From Hofstenia miamia (taxonomy: Eukaryota; Xenacoelomorpha; Acoela): a DNA stretch of 64,000 nucleotides. The notes beneath the pieces are model-generated. The model was not told the DNA's origin. It made no database searches and saw only the letters and a list, made by a program, of their open reading frames with translations. The stretch lies in NCBI GenBank assembly GCA_004352715.1, contig SCFE01000007.1:135852-199851 (forward strand), given 5' to 3'. Positions 49,655 to 60,010 of this stretch are shown here, in pieces; positions within the stretch are counted from its first letter, which is position 1; each line of letters opens with the position of its first letter. Made by a program: the position numbers and the translations under genes.

Positions 49655-50234
49655 CACATTTGGAAGAACAGGAGATAATGCAATTAATGAAATTGTTGGA
49701 AAAACACAAATGTATATTCAGCTATGGAGAGATAAGCATAGGGCAGGCAGTGGGCGAAAAACACAGAATTGTCACAACAATGGGCAAACCAATTAAGCTA
49801 CCAGTCAGAAGGGTACCTGAACAGATGAAAGATTAATACAATCACATACTGAAGGAAATAATTGACAACAAAATCATCCACCCAAGCAAGAGCCCATATG
49901 CAGCACCAACCGTATTTGTAAAGCAGGGAGACAAGTATCACCTATGCATAGATTTTTACAAATTAAACAAGGTGACAAAAAAGGATTCATATCCTCTACC
50001 ACAGATAGAAGACATGCTCTACAAAGCCAGTAAGCATAAATATTTTACAACACTAGACCTATGCAAAGCCTTCTGGCAGGTAAAATCAAAGAGGACGATA
50101 TTGAGAAGACAGCATTCATAACTCATTATTGGCTATGCAAATGGATATATATGGTGTTCAGACTGTGTAATGCACCAGCAACCTTCCAGAGGTATATTAA
50201 AAATTTTTTAAAAAATAAGACACACAAAATGGAG
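49655..50234 (+). pseudogene. Reverse transcriptase, fingers-palm part, interrupted by a solo LTR
   Basis: Shows 'LLEKHKCIFSYGE', 'EIIDNKIIHPSKSPYAAP', 'LCIDFYKLNKVTKKDSYPLP' and 'YFTTLDLCKAFWQV', where the first catalytic Asp is present. Then come 'WIYMVFRLCNAPATFQRY' and a Lys-rich end. The frame breaks at 50,234 where an LTR has inserted; the YIDDI box resumes at 51,574. A TAA lies near 49,834. The motif wording is Ty3/gypsy. The 3' part of this domain is repeated beyond 52,054. Confidence 0.85.
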
Positions 50235-51554
50235 TGTAGAATCTTGACAATCTTCCAACTAATAAAGCTTATCTTAATTTAGGAGCTGCTGTAACATTTT
50301 TCCCTCCTTGACTACTACTGTAGGTGACAGATTCCAACTTTCCATCTCTCTTCTTTCGTTATAACTTTGAGTTGCGTATTAATTAAGATAATATCTGTTC
50401 AACTAGTATTGGTAAGAAAACTAACAACTGTATTTTAGATGCAAGACAAGAGATAGATGGTACAATGTACAGGGTCAAACACCTGACCTGAAGCAAAGCA
50501 CAAAGAAGAATCAAAGAATTACAATATAACAATTAATTCCAGCTGACACTTGAACATTGAGAAAAACACCAACTGCAACACCAGTGACTCTGTGCAATGA
50601 AATAGTGTGCAAAAATACGATAGTGACAGTGTGTGATAACTTATTAATTTAGTGCATTTATTGTTCTTGTTATCAATGAAGTTGTAATATAAGTGGAATT
50701 TGCAACCAGGATGCATTAGCTTGTTATGCTTCCTTACATGTAATATCCTTACATATAAATAATTACATGTTAACCTAAAATACATGTGAACAACCAATGT
50801 GGTCATAACAAAAAGGGAAAGTCGTTGGTAGTTTGGTCTGCTTGTAATTACACATAATGAAATCAATACAAGATAAAACAAACAAGTTCTGCAATTTCCA
50901 ATGAGGGCTAACTGAAAGATCATAATGTAATAATCCAAACAATGAATGATAGGAAAGCTAATACGAATAAAAACCCCTATCCTTACACCTAACTTAAGAG
51001 CACATCGGGTAAGCACCGGCTACCAGCCACACAGCCGTTTGAATGGTGAACAAATTAATGTTGGTGCAAAGCCATTACAAAACTCCCATTAAATGAAGTC
51101 GTGGACCACCATCTCAAATACCCTAGTGCTTGAATGTTTAGCTTTTCATGACAATTAATAAAATAACCTGACAGAAAAAGCAAAGTAAATCCAATGAATT
51201 TAAGTCATCACCAAAATAATAAATTGCACTACTTTTATACTTGCAAATAATAAACATTCAAATAATTGACTAGTACCTGCTAATCTAAGTTGTTGACAAT
51301 TTTCAATTCTCTGATTTTCCTTCATCTGCCAATTACAAACATCAGCAATTATTAGCATTTGCAACTTTGGCCATTCACCATTTGTCAAATATACTGCCAA
51401 ATTAATTAATATGAAAAAATACTGCATTATAATTTTACAAATGAATTAACTAATCATAATCATATGTGTACAATAAATATTTATTCCAAAGTTTAGTCTT
51501 AGTTCTTTCCTCTATTTCTCTCAACTTGACCACACATGATTGGATTATGTTACA
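50235..51554. mobile_element. Solo LTR (1,320 bp) inserted in RT, 4-bp target duplication
   Basis: Ends are TGTAGAATC and ATTATGTTACA, i.e. TG...CA with TGTA/TACA inversion. GGAG occurs on both sides (50,231-50,234 and 51,555-51,558). Comparing with the uninterrupted copy at 52,130-52,150 shows that removing the element plus one GGAG restores the expected join with one substitution. There is no internal coding sequence, so recombination between two LTRs presumably removed the body. Its ends resemble those of the host element (TGTAGCATC / GATGTTACA), but the interior looks different. Confidence 0.85.
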
Positions 51555-52025
51555 GGAGGAAGGGGTTGACGCCTATATAGATGACATCATAGTAACTAGT
51601 GATACAATCCAAGAACATCTGGAAAAACTAGAGAGAATGTTAACAAATTTGGAAAACACATGATTTTGAATTAATGGGAATAAATGCAACATTTTCAGAG
51701 ATAAATAGTATTTCTTGGAAGAACCATAGAGAAAAGGTAGGATATGCATGAAGGATAACACCAGAGAAATGATTGACAAATAGAAAAGCCAAACAACAAG
51801 AAAGATATACAGAGGATAATGGGATTCTTCAATTACTATGGGACTTTCATTCTGAACATAGCTGGCAAGACAGCAAAGATGACCAGATTAATGAGAAAAT
51901 CAGTACCATTTGTATGGACATGGCAGGAGCAGGAGGAGCTAGACAGGATAAAAAAAGAACTAGCAAAATTGCCATCACTAAACACGCCTAATTACAATGA
52001 AATGTTTATACTGGACTGCAATGCC
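51555..52025 (+). pseudogene. RT palm-connection segment, first copy, ending at a single N
   Basis: Begins with the catalytic YIDDI (51,574-51,588), then 'TIQEHLEKLERML', and 'AGKTAKMTRLMRKSVPF' (about 51,860-51,915) leading into the first RNase H strand (...ILDCNA). It stops at the N at 52,026. It differs from the second copy at many positions, so it is not simply the same molecule read twice. There are several frameshifts near 51,720-51,800. Confidence 0.8.
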
Positions 52026-52026
52026 N

Positions 52027-52053
<27 letters not shown>

Positions 52054-52059
<6 letters not shown>

Positions 52060-52960
52060 TTAGACTGTGTAATGCACCAGCAACCTGCCAGAGGTATATT
52101 ATGAAAGTGCTAAAAAACAAGACACATAGAATGGAGGAAAGGGTTGACGCCTATATAGATGACATCATAGTAACTAGTGATACAATCCAAGAACATCTGG
52201 AAAAACTAGAGAGAACATTAACAATATTGGAAAACACAGGACTTTGAATTAATGGGAATAAATGCAACATTCTCAAAGAGAAAATAGTATTTCTTGTAAG
52301 AACCATAGAGAAAGGTAGGATATGCATGAAGGATAGCACCAGAGAAATGATCTGAAAAATAGAAAAGCCAAACAACAAGAAAGATATACAGAGGATAATG
52401 GAACTCTTCAATTACTACAGGACTTTCATTCCAAACATAGCTGGTAAGACAGCAAAGATGACCAGATTAATGAGAAAATCAGTACCATTCATATGGACCT
52501 GGCAGGAGCAGGAAGAACTAGATAATATCAAAGAAGAACTGATGAACCTACCATCTCTTAACACATTTGACTACAATGAACAATTCATACTAGATTGTGA
52601 TGCAAGCAAAGTGGTGATCAGGGCCATGCTGGGATAAGTGAAAAATGGAAAAGAGGTTCTCATTCAGTTTTTTAGTTGCAAGTTGAGAGCAAGCAAAGAA
52701 AATTACAGATCTACCAAAGTAAAAATGCTCACATTAATCAAAAGTATTAAAAAAATTTGACACTTCCTCATTGGTAGAGAGTTTAGGGTATGCACAGACA
52801 ACAATGGACTGGCATGGTTGAAGAAGTTTTCTGGAGATAAGTCTGGAATACTGTCATAATGGATCAAATATTTGAATGAATTCACATTCACAATAGAGCA
52901 TAGGAAAGGCACTTTACCTAACAAAACAGACTTCTGGACATCACTACCAGAATACTAAAG
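52054..52960 (+). pseudogene. RT (second copy) and RNase H
   Basis: After the N and a (TA)n tract, RT restarts at 'FRLCNAPATCQRY'. It includes YIDDI (52,152-52,166) with no solo LTR between, then 'KTAKMTRLMRKSVPFIWTWQ' and RNase H with 'FILDCDASK' (first Asp), 'ENYRSTKVKM', 'FRVCTDNNGLAWL' (Asp present) and 'TIEHRKG'. Stops: TGA 52,246, TGA near 52,352, TAA 52,636, TGA near 52,758, TAA near 52,857. RNase H would remove the RNA strand during cDNA synthesis. Confidence 0.8.
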
Positions 52961-53159
52961 AGATGCAGTAAAATAGATGGAGAGAGAAAACAATTCCAAT
53001 TTTTGCCACACACTGAATATGAGGAACTGCCAGAAATAAATGTGGACAAAAAAGGCCAATACTAATGAGGGAGGAAATATCTGAAAAAGAAATAGTGGAC
53101 AAACAGAGAGACAACATAATCCTTAGTGAAATCATAAAAAAGATAGAAGAAGCTATTTC

Positions 53160-54374
53160 AAAAGAGAGTTGATAAGGAAGATACATGAGAAGGGCCACCT
53201 GGGAATCACAGAGACAGAAAAAACCTTCAATGCAAGTTTTATAACAACAGTGATTAGGAAAGTTATTGAGGACATTATTAATAAGTGCAAGACATGCCTT
53301 CTAAACAACAAGCAAAATTTTCCAACACAAAGGGCACCACTAGAGAAGATTACTGCAACACAACCAAATGAAATAGTCCACATAGATCTGGTGATGGTAA
53401 ACAATTTTACAAAATATGCAAGAATGGTCCCAATGAGGAATACCATGGCAGAAACCACAGTAGAACTGGTATTAAAAGAATGTATCCTACAACTTGGGCT
53501 GATGGAAACAATCATAACAGATAAGTGGCCCCAATTTGAGAGTGGATTTTTTCAAGAAATGGCAAAACTCCTGGAAATTGCAAGTGAACAAACAACAGCA
53601 TACCATCCACAGGCCAACAGAGCAGTGGAGTGACTCAATTGAACACTAATCAAGTTAATAAGAGTGGCAACATCAAAGATAGGGGGAAACAGATGGAGAG
53701 AAGTCATCAAAATGCTCAAATACTATTACAACACATTGGTACACTCAATGATGGGAGTCTCACCATTCAAGGCAGTGTTCAGAAGAAAAGCAGCAACCCT
53801 GCTATCAATGCAATATGCCAACTACAGTGAAAAATTGAATAATGAGTATGTAAAACAACTGAAGAACCAAATCACAGGAATCCACAAAACAATGTGCCAC
53901 AACATAAAGAAATCAGCAGTGAGACAGCAGTGTAATTACAATAAAAAAATTTACTGTCATGCACACAAAGTAGGAGATAAGGTATATGAGTTCACACCAA
54001 TCAAACTCACAGACAAACGCAATTATAATAAAAAAATCTATGGTCATACACACAAGGTAGGCATTAAAGTATATGCATTCACACCAATTAAACTTGTAGA
54101 CACAAACCAAGTCTGGAAGTTGAAAATGGTATCATCTGGCCCTCACATGATAACACAAACACTACCAAATAAAGAATGCATGCTAGACAATAATAGACTA
54201 TTACATTTTCAAAACCTGAAGAGAGCAACAGCAGACATTGAAGAGATGAAGATAGATGAGAATGCTGAATTCAAAATATGCCGAATTAACAGCAACAAAA
54301 TTATATATGATATGTATGATTTAGATAGTCTACACAAAGAGGGATTTGATGAGGAATTCACAGTGGACATTTGA
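53160..54374 (+). pseudogene. Integrase: zinc finger, DDE core and duplicated C-terminal motif
   Basis: The HHCC finger has 'HEKGHLG' and C-K-T-C (about 53,287-53,298). The core has the first Asp in V-H-I-D-L-V, the second in I-I-T-D-K-W-P-Q-F and the Glu in Y-H-P-Q-A-N-R-A-V-E, after which a TGA stops the frame at 53,631. About 15-20 residues normally found just after the first Asp seem to be missing. The C-terminal domain reads on from 53,664 to 54,374 (236 codons open). It contains a 29-residue tandem duplication ('NYNKKIY...FTPIKL', period 87 nt, 53,934-54,107), covering the strand that would enter the GPY/F-like fold. It would insert the cDNA into the genome; inactive here. Confidence 0.85.
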
Positions 54375-54589
54375 GATGATAGTACAGAACAGAGAGTGCT
54401 GCCCCAAGAACAGCAAGAAGTAAACCTATATATGACCCTGAAATATGGGATATAAATTTACTAACTGAATTTAGGAATCTAGAAAAGAATGATGCATCCA
54501 CTGATAAAGAAGAAAGTGCACAGGAACCAAAAACCAGAGGAACTCTCAACCACAAACAGGAGAAGGAGAGTTCACAGAAGTTCTCAAAC

Positions 54590-54965
54590 CAGATGTTGAC
54601 TCCAGGGCAGAAGGGATGAGAACAAGGAACCAATGAATAGCCAACATAGAGTGAGAAGGTGTCCTAGTAGTCCCAAAGGCTGATTCAAGGGTAGGGAGAC
54701 TAATGGACAAGCCTCTCCCACCAGGGATCTGCACCACCAATTCAAGGGCACAGAGAAAACTGGTGAACAGCAGCTCAACTTTCCTTCCAAGAGCCCATGA
54801 CACTGATTCAAGGGTGGTGAGACACTGGGAGTTGCAGAGGAAGGTGTAAGTGGTGGAAGAACTGTGGAGATGAGAAAGTGATTCAAGGCTGACATTATCC
54901 CTACTGGAACCACAACTGGTCAAGTGCCAATAGGAGTAACTGTGAACCAATTCAAGGGTGAATCA
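54590..54965 (+). repeat. Six in-frame TTCAAGGG / [DN]SR repeats downstream of integrase
   Basis: The Asp/Asn codons start at 54,598, 54,682, 54,739, 54,805, 54,880 and 54,949. The spacings are 84, 57, 66, 75 and 69 nt, all multiples of three. The triplets TCA AGG are nearly invariant (TCC once), followed by Gly/Ala/Val codons. Sequence between copies is not conserved and contains stops in this frame. Confidence 0.8.
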
Positions 54966-55079
54966 GTAGAAACTATCAGCACAGATTCACAGCCCATGGA
55001 CTGTGAACCAAGCACCAGCAGATTACCATTACAGATGACCCAGCTACACACCTCTTCAGAGACCACCTCAGAGAGAACT

Positions 55080-57170
55080 GTATGATCTAAAGAAAGAGAA
55101 AAATGAATGTCTAAAATTGATGGAGAAACATTACACCCCTATTTTATTAGAACATTGAAAATGCATAACAATGCATTTGCAAAACTATCCCTGGAAACAA
55201 AAGCACACATAAGGAAAGTCGAAAAGCTTGAAGGAAAAAATCTACTGATAGTACTTGATGCCAACAATAGACCAAAAGTTAATGTGATTATAAGATACCC
55301 ACAAGAAATGAACAAAACATTGGAAAGACCATATATGTGAAGCACACTGCACATTGTATTTGACAAAGATTTCACACTGGAGACAATGCAAGTTATAATG
55401 GCCTACAAGGACAAAATAGCAGAGATACCAGAAATAAACATGGATGAGGAAAACCTGACAATCATACATGTATTGAAGGAAAAAGAATACACAAAAAACC
55501 TGGAGAAGAAAATCAATGAAACACTAGGAATGGCAAAAGTACAGAAGGTGAGAGTAGTAGTAATCACAAGGTCAACAATCAACAACATCCCCAGACCTGA
55601 TGGGGAAATGTCAATAATAGATATAGCTAACAAAACAGGGATATGTCCAAGCAAAATCATAATATTCAACAAACCAATGAAAAAATATATGTGGGGAGCA
55701 ACATCAGAAACATGATTGAGGCAAATGGAAAACCAACCATTGATAACTACAAGGAAAATTATTAAATGGAAACTTGCAAGCACAGAAGAAATAAGAAAAA
55801 CAGCAGTACTAAAAAACATGCAGAAAACCCTTGAAAGTGAAATGGAAAGATATGAACAAGATAGCCCACAATGCACATTTACAAAAATTATATGGAGTGT
55901 GGAAATGATGAAAAAGGAGGAATAACAGAACCATTGGAGGTCTGTGAGATGGTCACAAAAACACAGAATGAGATGATGGAGGAGGAGGAGTTATTAACAT
56001 CCTCACAGTTATTGCTGTCTCCCAAAATGCAGCAGACAATCAACAGGATAAACATAGAGAAGTGAGCCCAGCAAGAACAATTGAATGGATTGATACTGAT
56101 GATGAATGGTTCCTAGTCAGTAGAGAAACCAGAGATATTAAAGAAAGGAACTTTCAAAACATTAGAGAACAACAAATGGTGGCAACAATGAAGTTGATGT
56201 TTATGGAAGCATTTATGAGAATGGAACTGGAAGAACAAAGATCTTAATCTGCACACAACCAGAAACAATTGTGATACCAATGGTCCTCCCACCCTGGAGA
56301 CTGCCAAAAGAAGTTAAAGTCATGAAAACCTTCTTGCATGAGTATAAGGCATAAGTGAACACAGAGAAGAAGGCAAAGGCTATAGTAGAATGCAATGACT
56401 ATAAGAAATTGAAAGAAATAATGCTGAAGAGTGATAACAGAGAGAGAGTATACATTGAAGGTATAATAATGCCATACCAATTGTACACACAAGGGAAACC
56501 TATCAATATACAACTACAAGATCTGAGGAAAGAGATAGAAAGCCACACTCTAAAAGCAGTAATGCTATTCTCCAGGGTGAACAACATCATATGGACAGAC
56601 ATCTGGGAGAGAAAGTACCATTACTACAATGTGATGAAAAGAGTTGAAATTGTAAAAATGATGTGAATCAACAAGAACAATCCAAATGACATAAGTGAAC
56701 AAGAAGTAAGAGACAACATTATTTTCTTCTATAAGGATGTAGTGAATACCCACAGTCTAAGAAAGGTATTTATGTTCTTCTACCCAGATAATCAGATCAG
56801 AGAAGACTTAGCCCATATGAGCAGGGCTGACACACAAAAGACTTAGCCCATATGAGCAGGGCTGACACACAAATGACAATGATAGGAATCAAAGGAATAC
56901 AATTATATCAGAAGTACTACAAAATATTCTCACAGAAAATCAATGAACTAAGAGAAATTATGCCAATAGCAGAGGACATTCAAGAGGTGAATTTCTTAAA
57001 ATACACAAATACAGTAACAACAGAATGAGAAGCAGTCTTGAAGATGATGAAACTAGTTGAATTAAAAAAAACCACATGGGCTGATCAACAGGTAGAATCA
57101 ATAATTTAGGAGGCAGACACATTGGTACATGGAGAACAAGCTGTGCTAAAAATAACACAAGCTGAGGAGG
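55080..57170 (+). pseudogene. Third ORF region of the gypsy-type element, unassigned
   Basis: Not recognised. 55,107-55,925 is one frame broken only by two TGA codons (55,338 and 55,713). It encodes a hydrophilic alpha/beta-looking protein with 'KVEKLEGKNLLIVLDANNRP', 'IPRPDGEMSIIDIANKTGIC' and 'SKIIIFNKPMKKYMWG'. After a stop at 55,925 and a frame change, 56,062-56,860 continues with 'EWIDTDDEWFLVSRE', 'DYKKLKEIMLKSDNRERVYI' and 'EIESHTLKAVMLFSRVNNII'. No signal peptide, transmembrane segment or furin-like site is visible, so it does not look like an env gene. It lies between integrase and the polypurine tract and shares the CpG-poor texture of the element, so it probably belongs to it. It may be two ORFs. 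Confidence 0.6.
56804..56873. repeat. Two tandem copies of a 35-bp unit in the third ORF
   Basis: AGACTTAGCCCATATGAGCA... occurs at 56,804 and again at 56,839. The 35-nt period shifts the reading frame, so the duplication itself breaks this part of the ORF. Confidence 0.9.
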
Positions 57171-57173
57171 GCG

Positions 57174-58325
57174 TGTAGCATCATCCAAATAAACCAAAAA
57201 TAAGCTGCAAACATTGAGTGAAGTGAGAATAAGATCAAAGAAATGATGATTAGAAATATTGTATTTAGATCAATCAGATTAATTTAGATTTATTTGTATT
57301 ATGCAACTAAGAAACAATATGTGTCAAAAATGAGAAATTAGTATTGGTTGATAATAATACTTTTGACAAAATGAGGGGGCAAAATCACTTCCATTATTTT
57401 TAGCCACCATCTTGGCTGAAGAAAAGTTTAAATTTGAAATCAACAGGTACTTTTCTGGAATTACTATAAATATGAATTAAACATTGTAAGTAATTGATAA
57501 AGAATTTCATTCAGAATTCTTATTTTGTTTCTACTATAATGCTTTGATTATTTAATACGATGTTGAGCTAATCAAGTGGTGTTTAGTAGTGGTCTGGATC
57601 TATCATAGAGAACAATTCAAGTGTCCCTGTGCCAGACCACAAAAGTGCACATAAGTTAGGTGTAGGAGTTTTTCTCTTGGATAGCCAACTAGCAATCAAT
57701 CACTACATGTACTAAAATAATTAACTTTGAACAAATGGTTGGATAACTAAAACCTATGGAGTATATTAATATTATTTTAGATCCAAATTAGTGATCCATA
57801 AATGACCAATAAAGTGAACGAACATGTATTAATTTATAAATGTAGGTTAGTAAGCTGCTCAATATTAATGCATTTATTAAAGCCAGTATATTTCAGGAAT
57901 GGCTACATGCAATATTAATTTAGCAGCTAGTAACAAGTCAGGTTGTGAACAGATAAAACACTTTTACAAAATAGAGTTTAAGTTCAATTGTGTCATGTCT
58001 TGAGTATGCACTGAGTTAGGATAGGGTACACATAAGCTGTATCAATGAGCTGAGATGTGGAACTCAACAAAATGGATCATCAGAGGATTGGTGAAACTGG
58101 ATGTGGAGATCAGCTTCAGGCAGATGCCTATTATTGATCATTAGAGAAATTGCTGCACAGCTTCATCACCTAATAGTGAACAGTCAAATCTAGTTATATT
58201 ACATTAACAGAACTTAAAGCTGAAGCAGCATCTAATTAAGTAAATCCCTACAAACATAAACTACAACTAATGTTATACAGTAACAAGGGCTAAAACAATA
58301 ATGATGCCTGGTAGAGGATGTTACA
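57174..58325 (+). repeat. 3' LTR of the Ty3/gypsy-type element (1,152 bp)
   Basis: TGTAGCATCATCC... to GGTAGAGGATGTTACA, matching the 5' LTR. It is preceded by the purine-rich GAGGAGGGCG. The flanking base context differs from that of the 5' LTR. Confidence 0.9.
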
Positions 58326-58669
58326 ATATGGGACATAGTTTGAAGAGACAATCATATTATTATTGTAAATGTTTTTATTTTTAATAGGCAACTAATTTCC
58401 ATATTCATGTTTAGTTAAAAATTTTTTGAAATCCACTGGTAAACTTTGTGTGTTATACATCACAAGAAGAAAGAGTAGCAAGCATAAGCAATTTGAAAGC
58501 TTCTGCTGTGGGGACTAACTTGCAGCAGCAGTCATTAGATCAAGCAGGTAAAATCTTAGTGTGAACTACTCATTCACTTATGGGCATAATATAAAAAATT
58601 AAATAGTCCAAAAGACATGGTATCCAGTCCCATTTCCTATTTAGCAATGTTTCCTATTAAAATGTTTCA

Positions 58670-60010
58670 TGTTGAGGGTGGGATGTCTTTTGTCCCAAAA
58701 GTAGCTTTACAACTTGTTTTGTTAATAACTTTTTGAGGAAAACTTTGATTCCCACCAAATTTTAACATGAGTTGATATAGGCAAAAGGAATTTTTTTGAA
58801 AACAAAATCATGATTATAGACTAAGTGTAACGCTTATGACAGCCATTTTAAAAAAGTTACTATTTTTATGCTGAAATTTCTTGAATTTGTGACTACTTCT
58901 ATCCTTTAGAATAAAACTATGGAACTTTTTTGTGCAACTTTAATTAGAAAAAAGAAAGGTGTCATCATTCTCTATCAAAATGTGAAGGCGGTACAGGTGC
59001 ATCTTTTCACCTTTAAGAATGTGGTGGACTGTGGTCTTTGATAAGTTCAGCTCCCCACTGGCTCGTCTANCATAGGTGGAAGCAGTTCAGGTCAACCTGC
59101 AGGCTTGGTCTGTTCCCCAAAAAAGTAGTCAACATTTATTTAATGACCAGTGCCACGTTTAGAAGGCATGTTGTACACTTGTTAATTACCTCTTCTTTGA
59201 CTTTCCTGACTGCAGTAGTAATGAACCTCTCGTTGAGGGTGGGATACATTGTGTCCCAAAAGTAGCTTTACAACTTGTTTTGTTAATAACTTTTTGAGGA
59301 AAACTTTGATTCCCACCAAATTTTAACATGAGTTGATATAGGCAAAAGGAATTTTTTTGAAAACAAAATCATGATTATAGACTAAGTGTAATGCTTATGA
59401 CAGCCATTTTAAAAAAAGTTACTATTTTTTATGCTGAAATTTCTTGAATTTGTGACTACTTCTATCCTTTAGAATAAAACTACAAAAGGCGGTCATCACA
59501 GTATCGACGTTCTCGTCAGAGCGTGAGGTTCGAGGTCGTCCTGTTCTGTCCAAGTCCACCAGATTGCCTTCGATGGCTTTGGCGTGAATGGCGACGATTG
59601 TAGGCCTTGATGGAATAGCCGCATTTTTTCCCCATTCAGTCCGAAATTTTCGCTGGACGATGATAGGTGACTTGGTGCATTTGTACCAAGCTGCAATCTT
59701 AAAACGTTGTGCTGCAGAGTAGCGCGTCAACATCATGTTACCTGAAAAATTGAAAATTGTCACAAACTTTCTCAATTCCTGATTTGCAGTCAAACATTGC
59801 TGCGTCATCAACATTATTAATTAGAGTAAATAGTAACTTTTTTTAAAATGGCTGTCATAAGCATTACACTTAGTCTATAATCATGATTTTGGTGTCAAAA
59901 AAATTCCTTTTGCCTATATCAACTCATGTTAAAATTTGGTGGGAATCAAAGTTTTCCTCAAAAAGTTATTAACGAAACAAGTTGTAAAGCTACTTTTGGG
60001 ACACCCTGTA
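58670..60010 (-). mobile_element. Mariner-like (Tc1/mariner superfamily) element fragments with long terminal repeats
   Basis: A ~190-250-bp terminal sequence occurs three times: 58,673-58,925 and 59,233-59,483 in direct order, and 59,822-60,010 inverted. Its outer end reads TACAGGGTGTCCCAAAAG (complement of 59,993-60,010) with TA as presumed target. Between the last two copies, the - strand encodes a transposase N-terminal helix-turn-helix: 'RYSAAQRFKIAAWYK', then 'AIPSRPTIVAIHAKAIEG' and 'DLDRTGRPRTSR' (59,814-59,485). The second HTH, 'ASGELNLSKTTVHHILKGEK', is on the - strand at about 59,065-58,975, beside the N at 59,070. No catalytic DDE/D part remains. The order of the pieces suggests a misjoin at the N as well as decay. 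Confidence 0.75.
59150..59232 (-). pseudogene. Fragment of a related gypsy integrase zinc finger
   Basis: The - strand reads 'ERFITTAVRKVKEEVINKCT' then 'TCLLN', closely matching 'ASFITTVIRKVIEDIINKCK' + 'TCLLN' in the integrase at 53.23-53.31 kb. It is an 80-base piece of a second, similar retroelement embedded among the mariner fragments. Confidence 0.7.

Larger units (their letters stand above)
43111..58325 (+). mobile_element. Large decayed Ty3/gypsy-type LTR retrotransposon, with insertions and a probable misjoin
   Basis: Two LTRs (43,111-44,256 and 57,174-58,325) start TGTAGCATCATCC and end GATGTTACA. Between them, on the + strand, lie gag, zinc knuckle, protease, RT/RNase H, integrase and an extra ORF region, all with in-frame stops. 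A ~2.5-kb insertion splits gag, a 1,320-bp solo LTR splits RT, and part of RT-RNase H is repeated after the single N at 52,026. No primer-binding site could be matched to a tRNA after 44,256. The purine-rich GAGGAGGGCG before 57,174 is a likely polypurine tract. The bases flanking the outer ends (...GTGAG and ATATG...) show no target duplication, so the two LTRs may come from different copies. Confidence 0.85.

Noticed and set aside
54546-54950. 134-codon minus-strand ORF with recurring L-E-S as a gene
   Set aside because: It is the reverse reading of the TCAAGGG repeats; the retroelement runs on the + strand, and the repeats explain the recurrence.
55080-57170. Envelope gene making the element an endogenous retrovirus-like agent
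   Set aside because: No signal peptide, transmembrane helix, cleavage site or cysteine pattern of an envelope protein.
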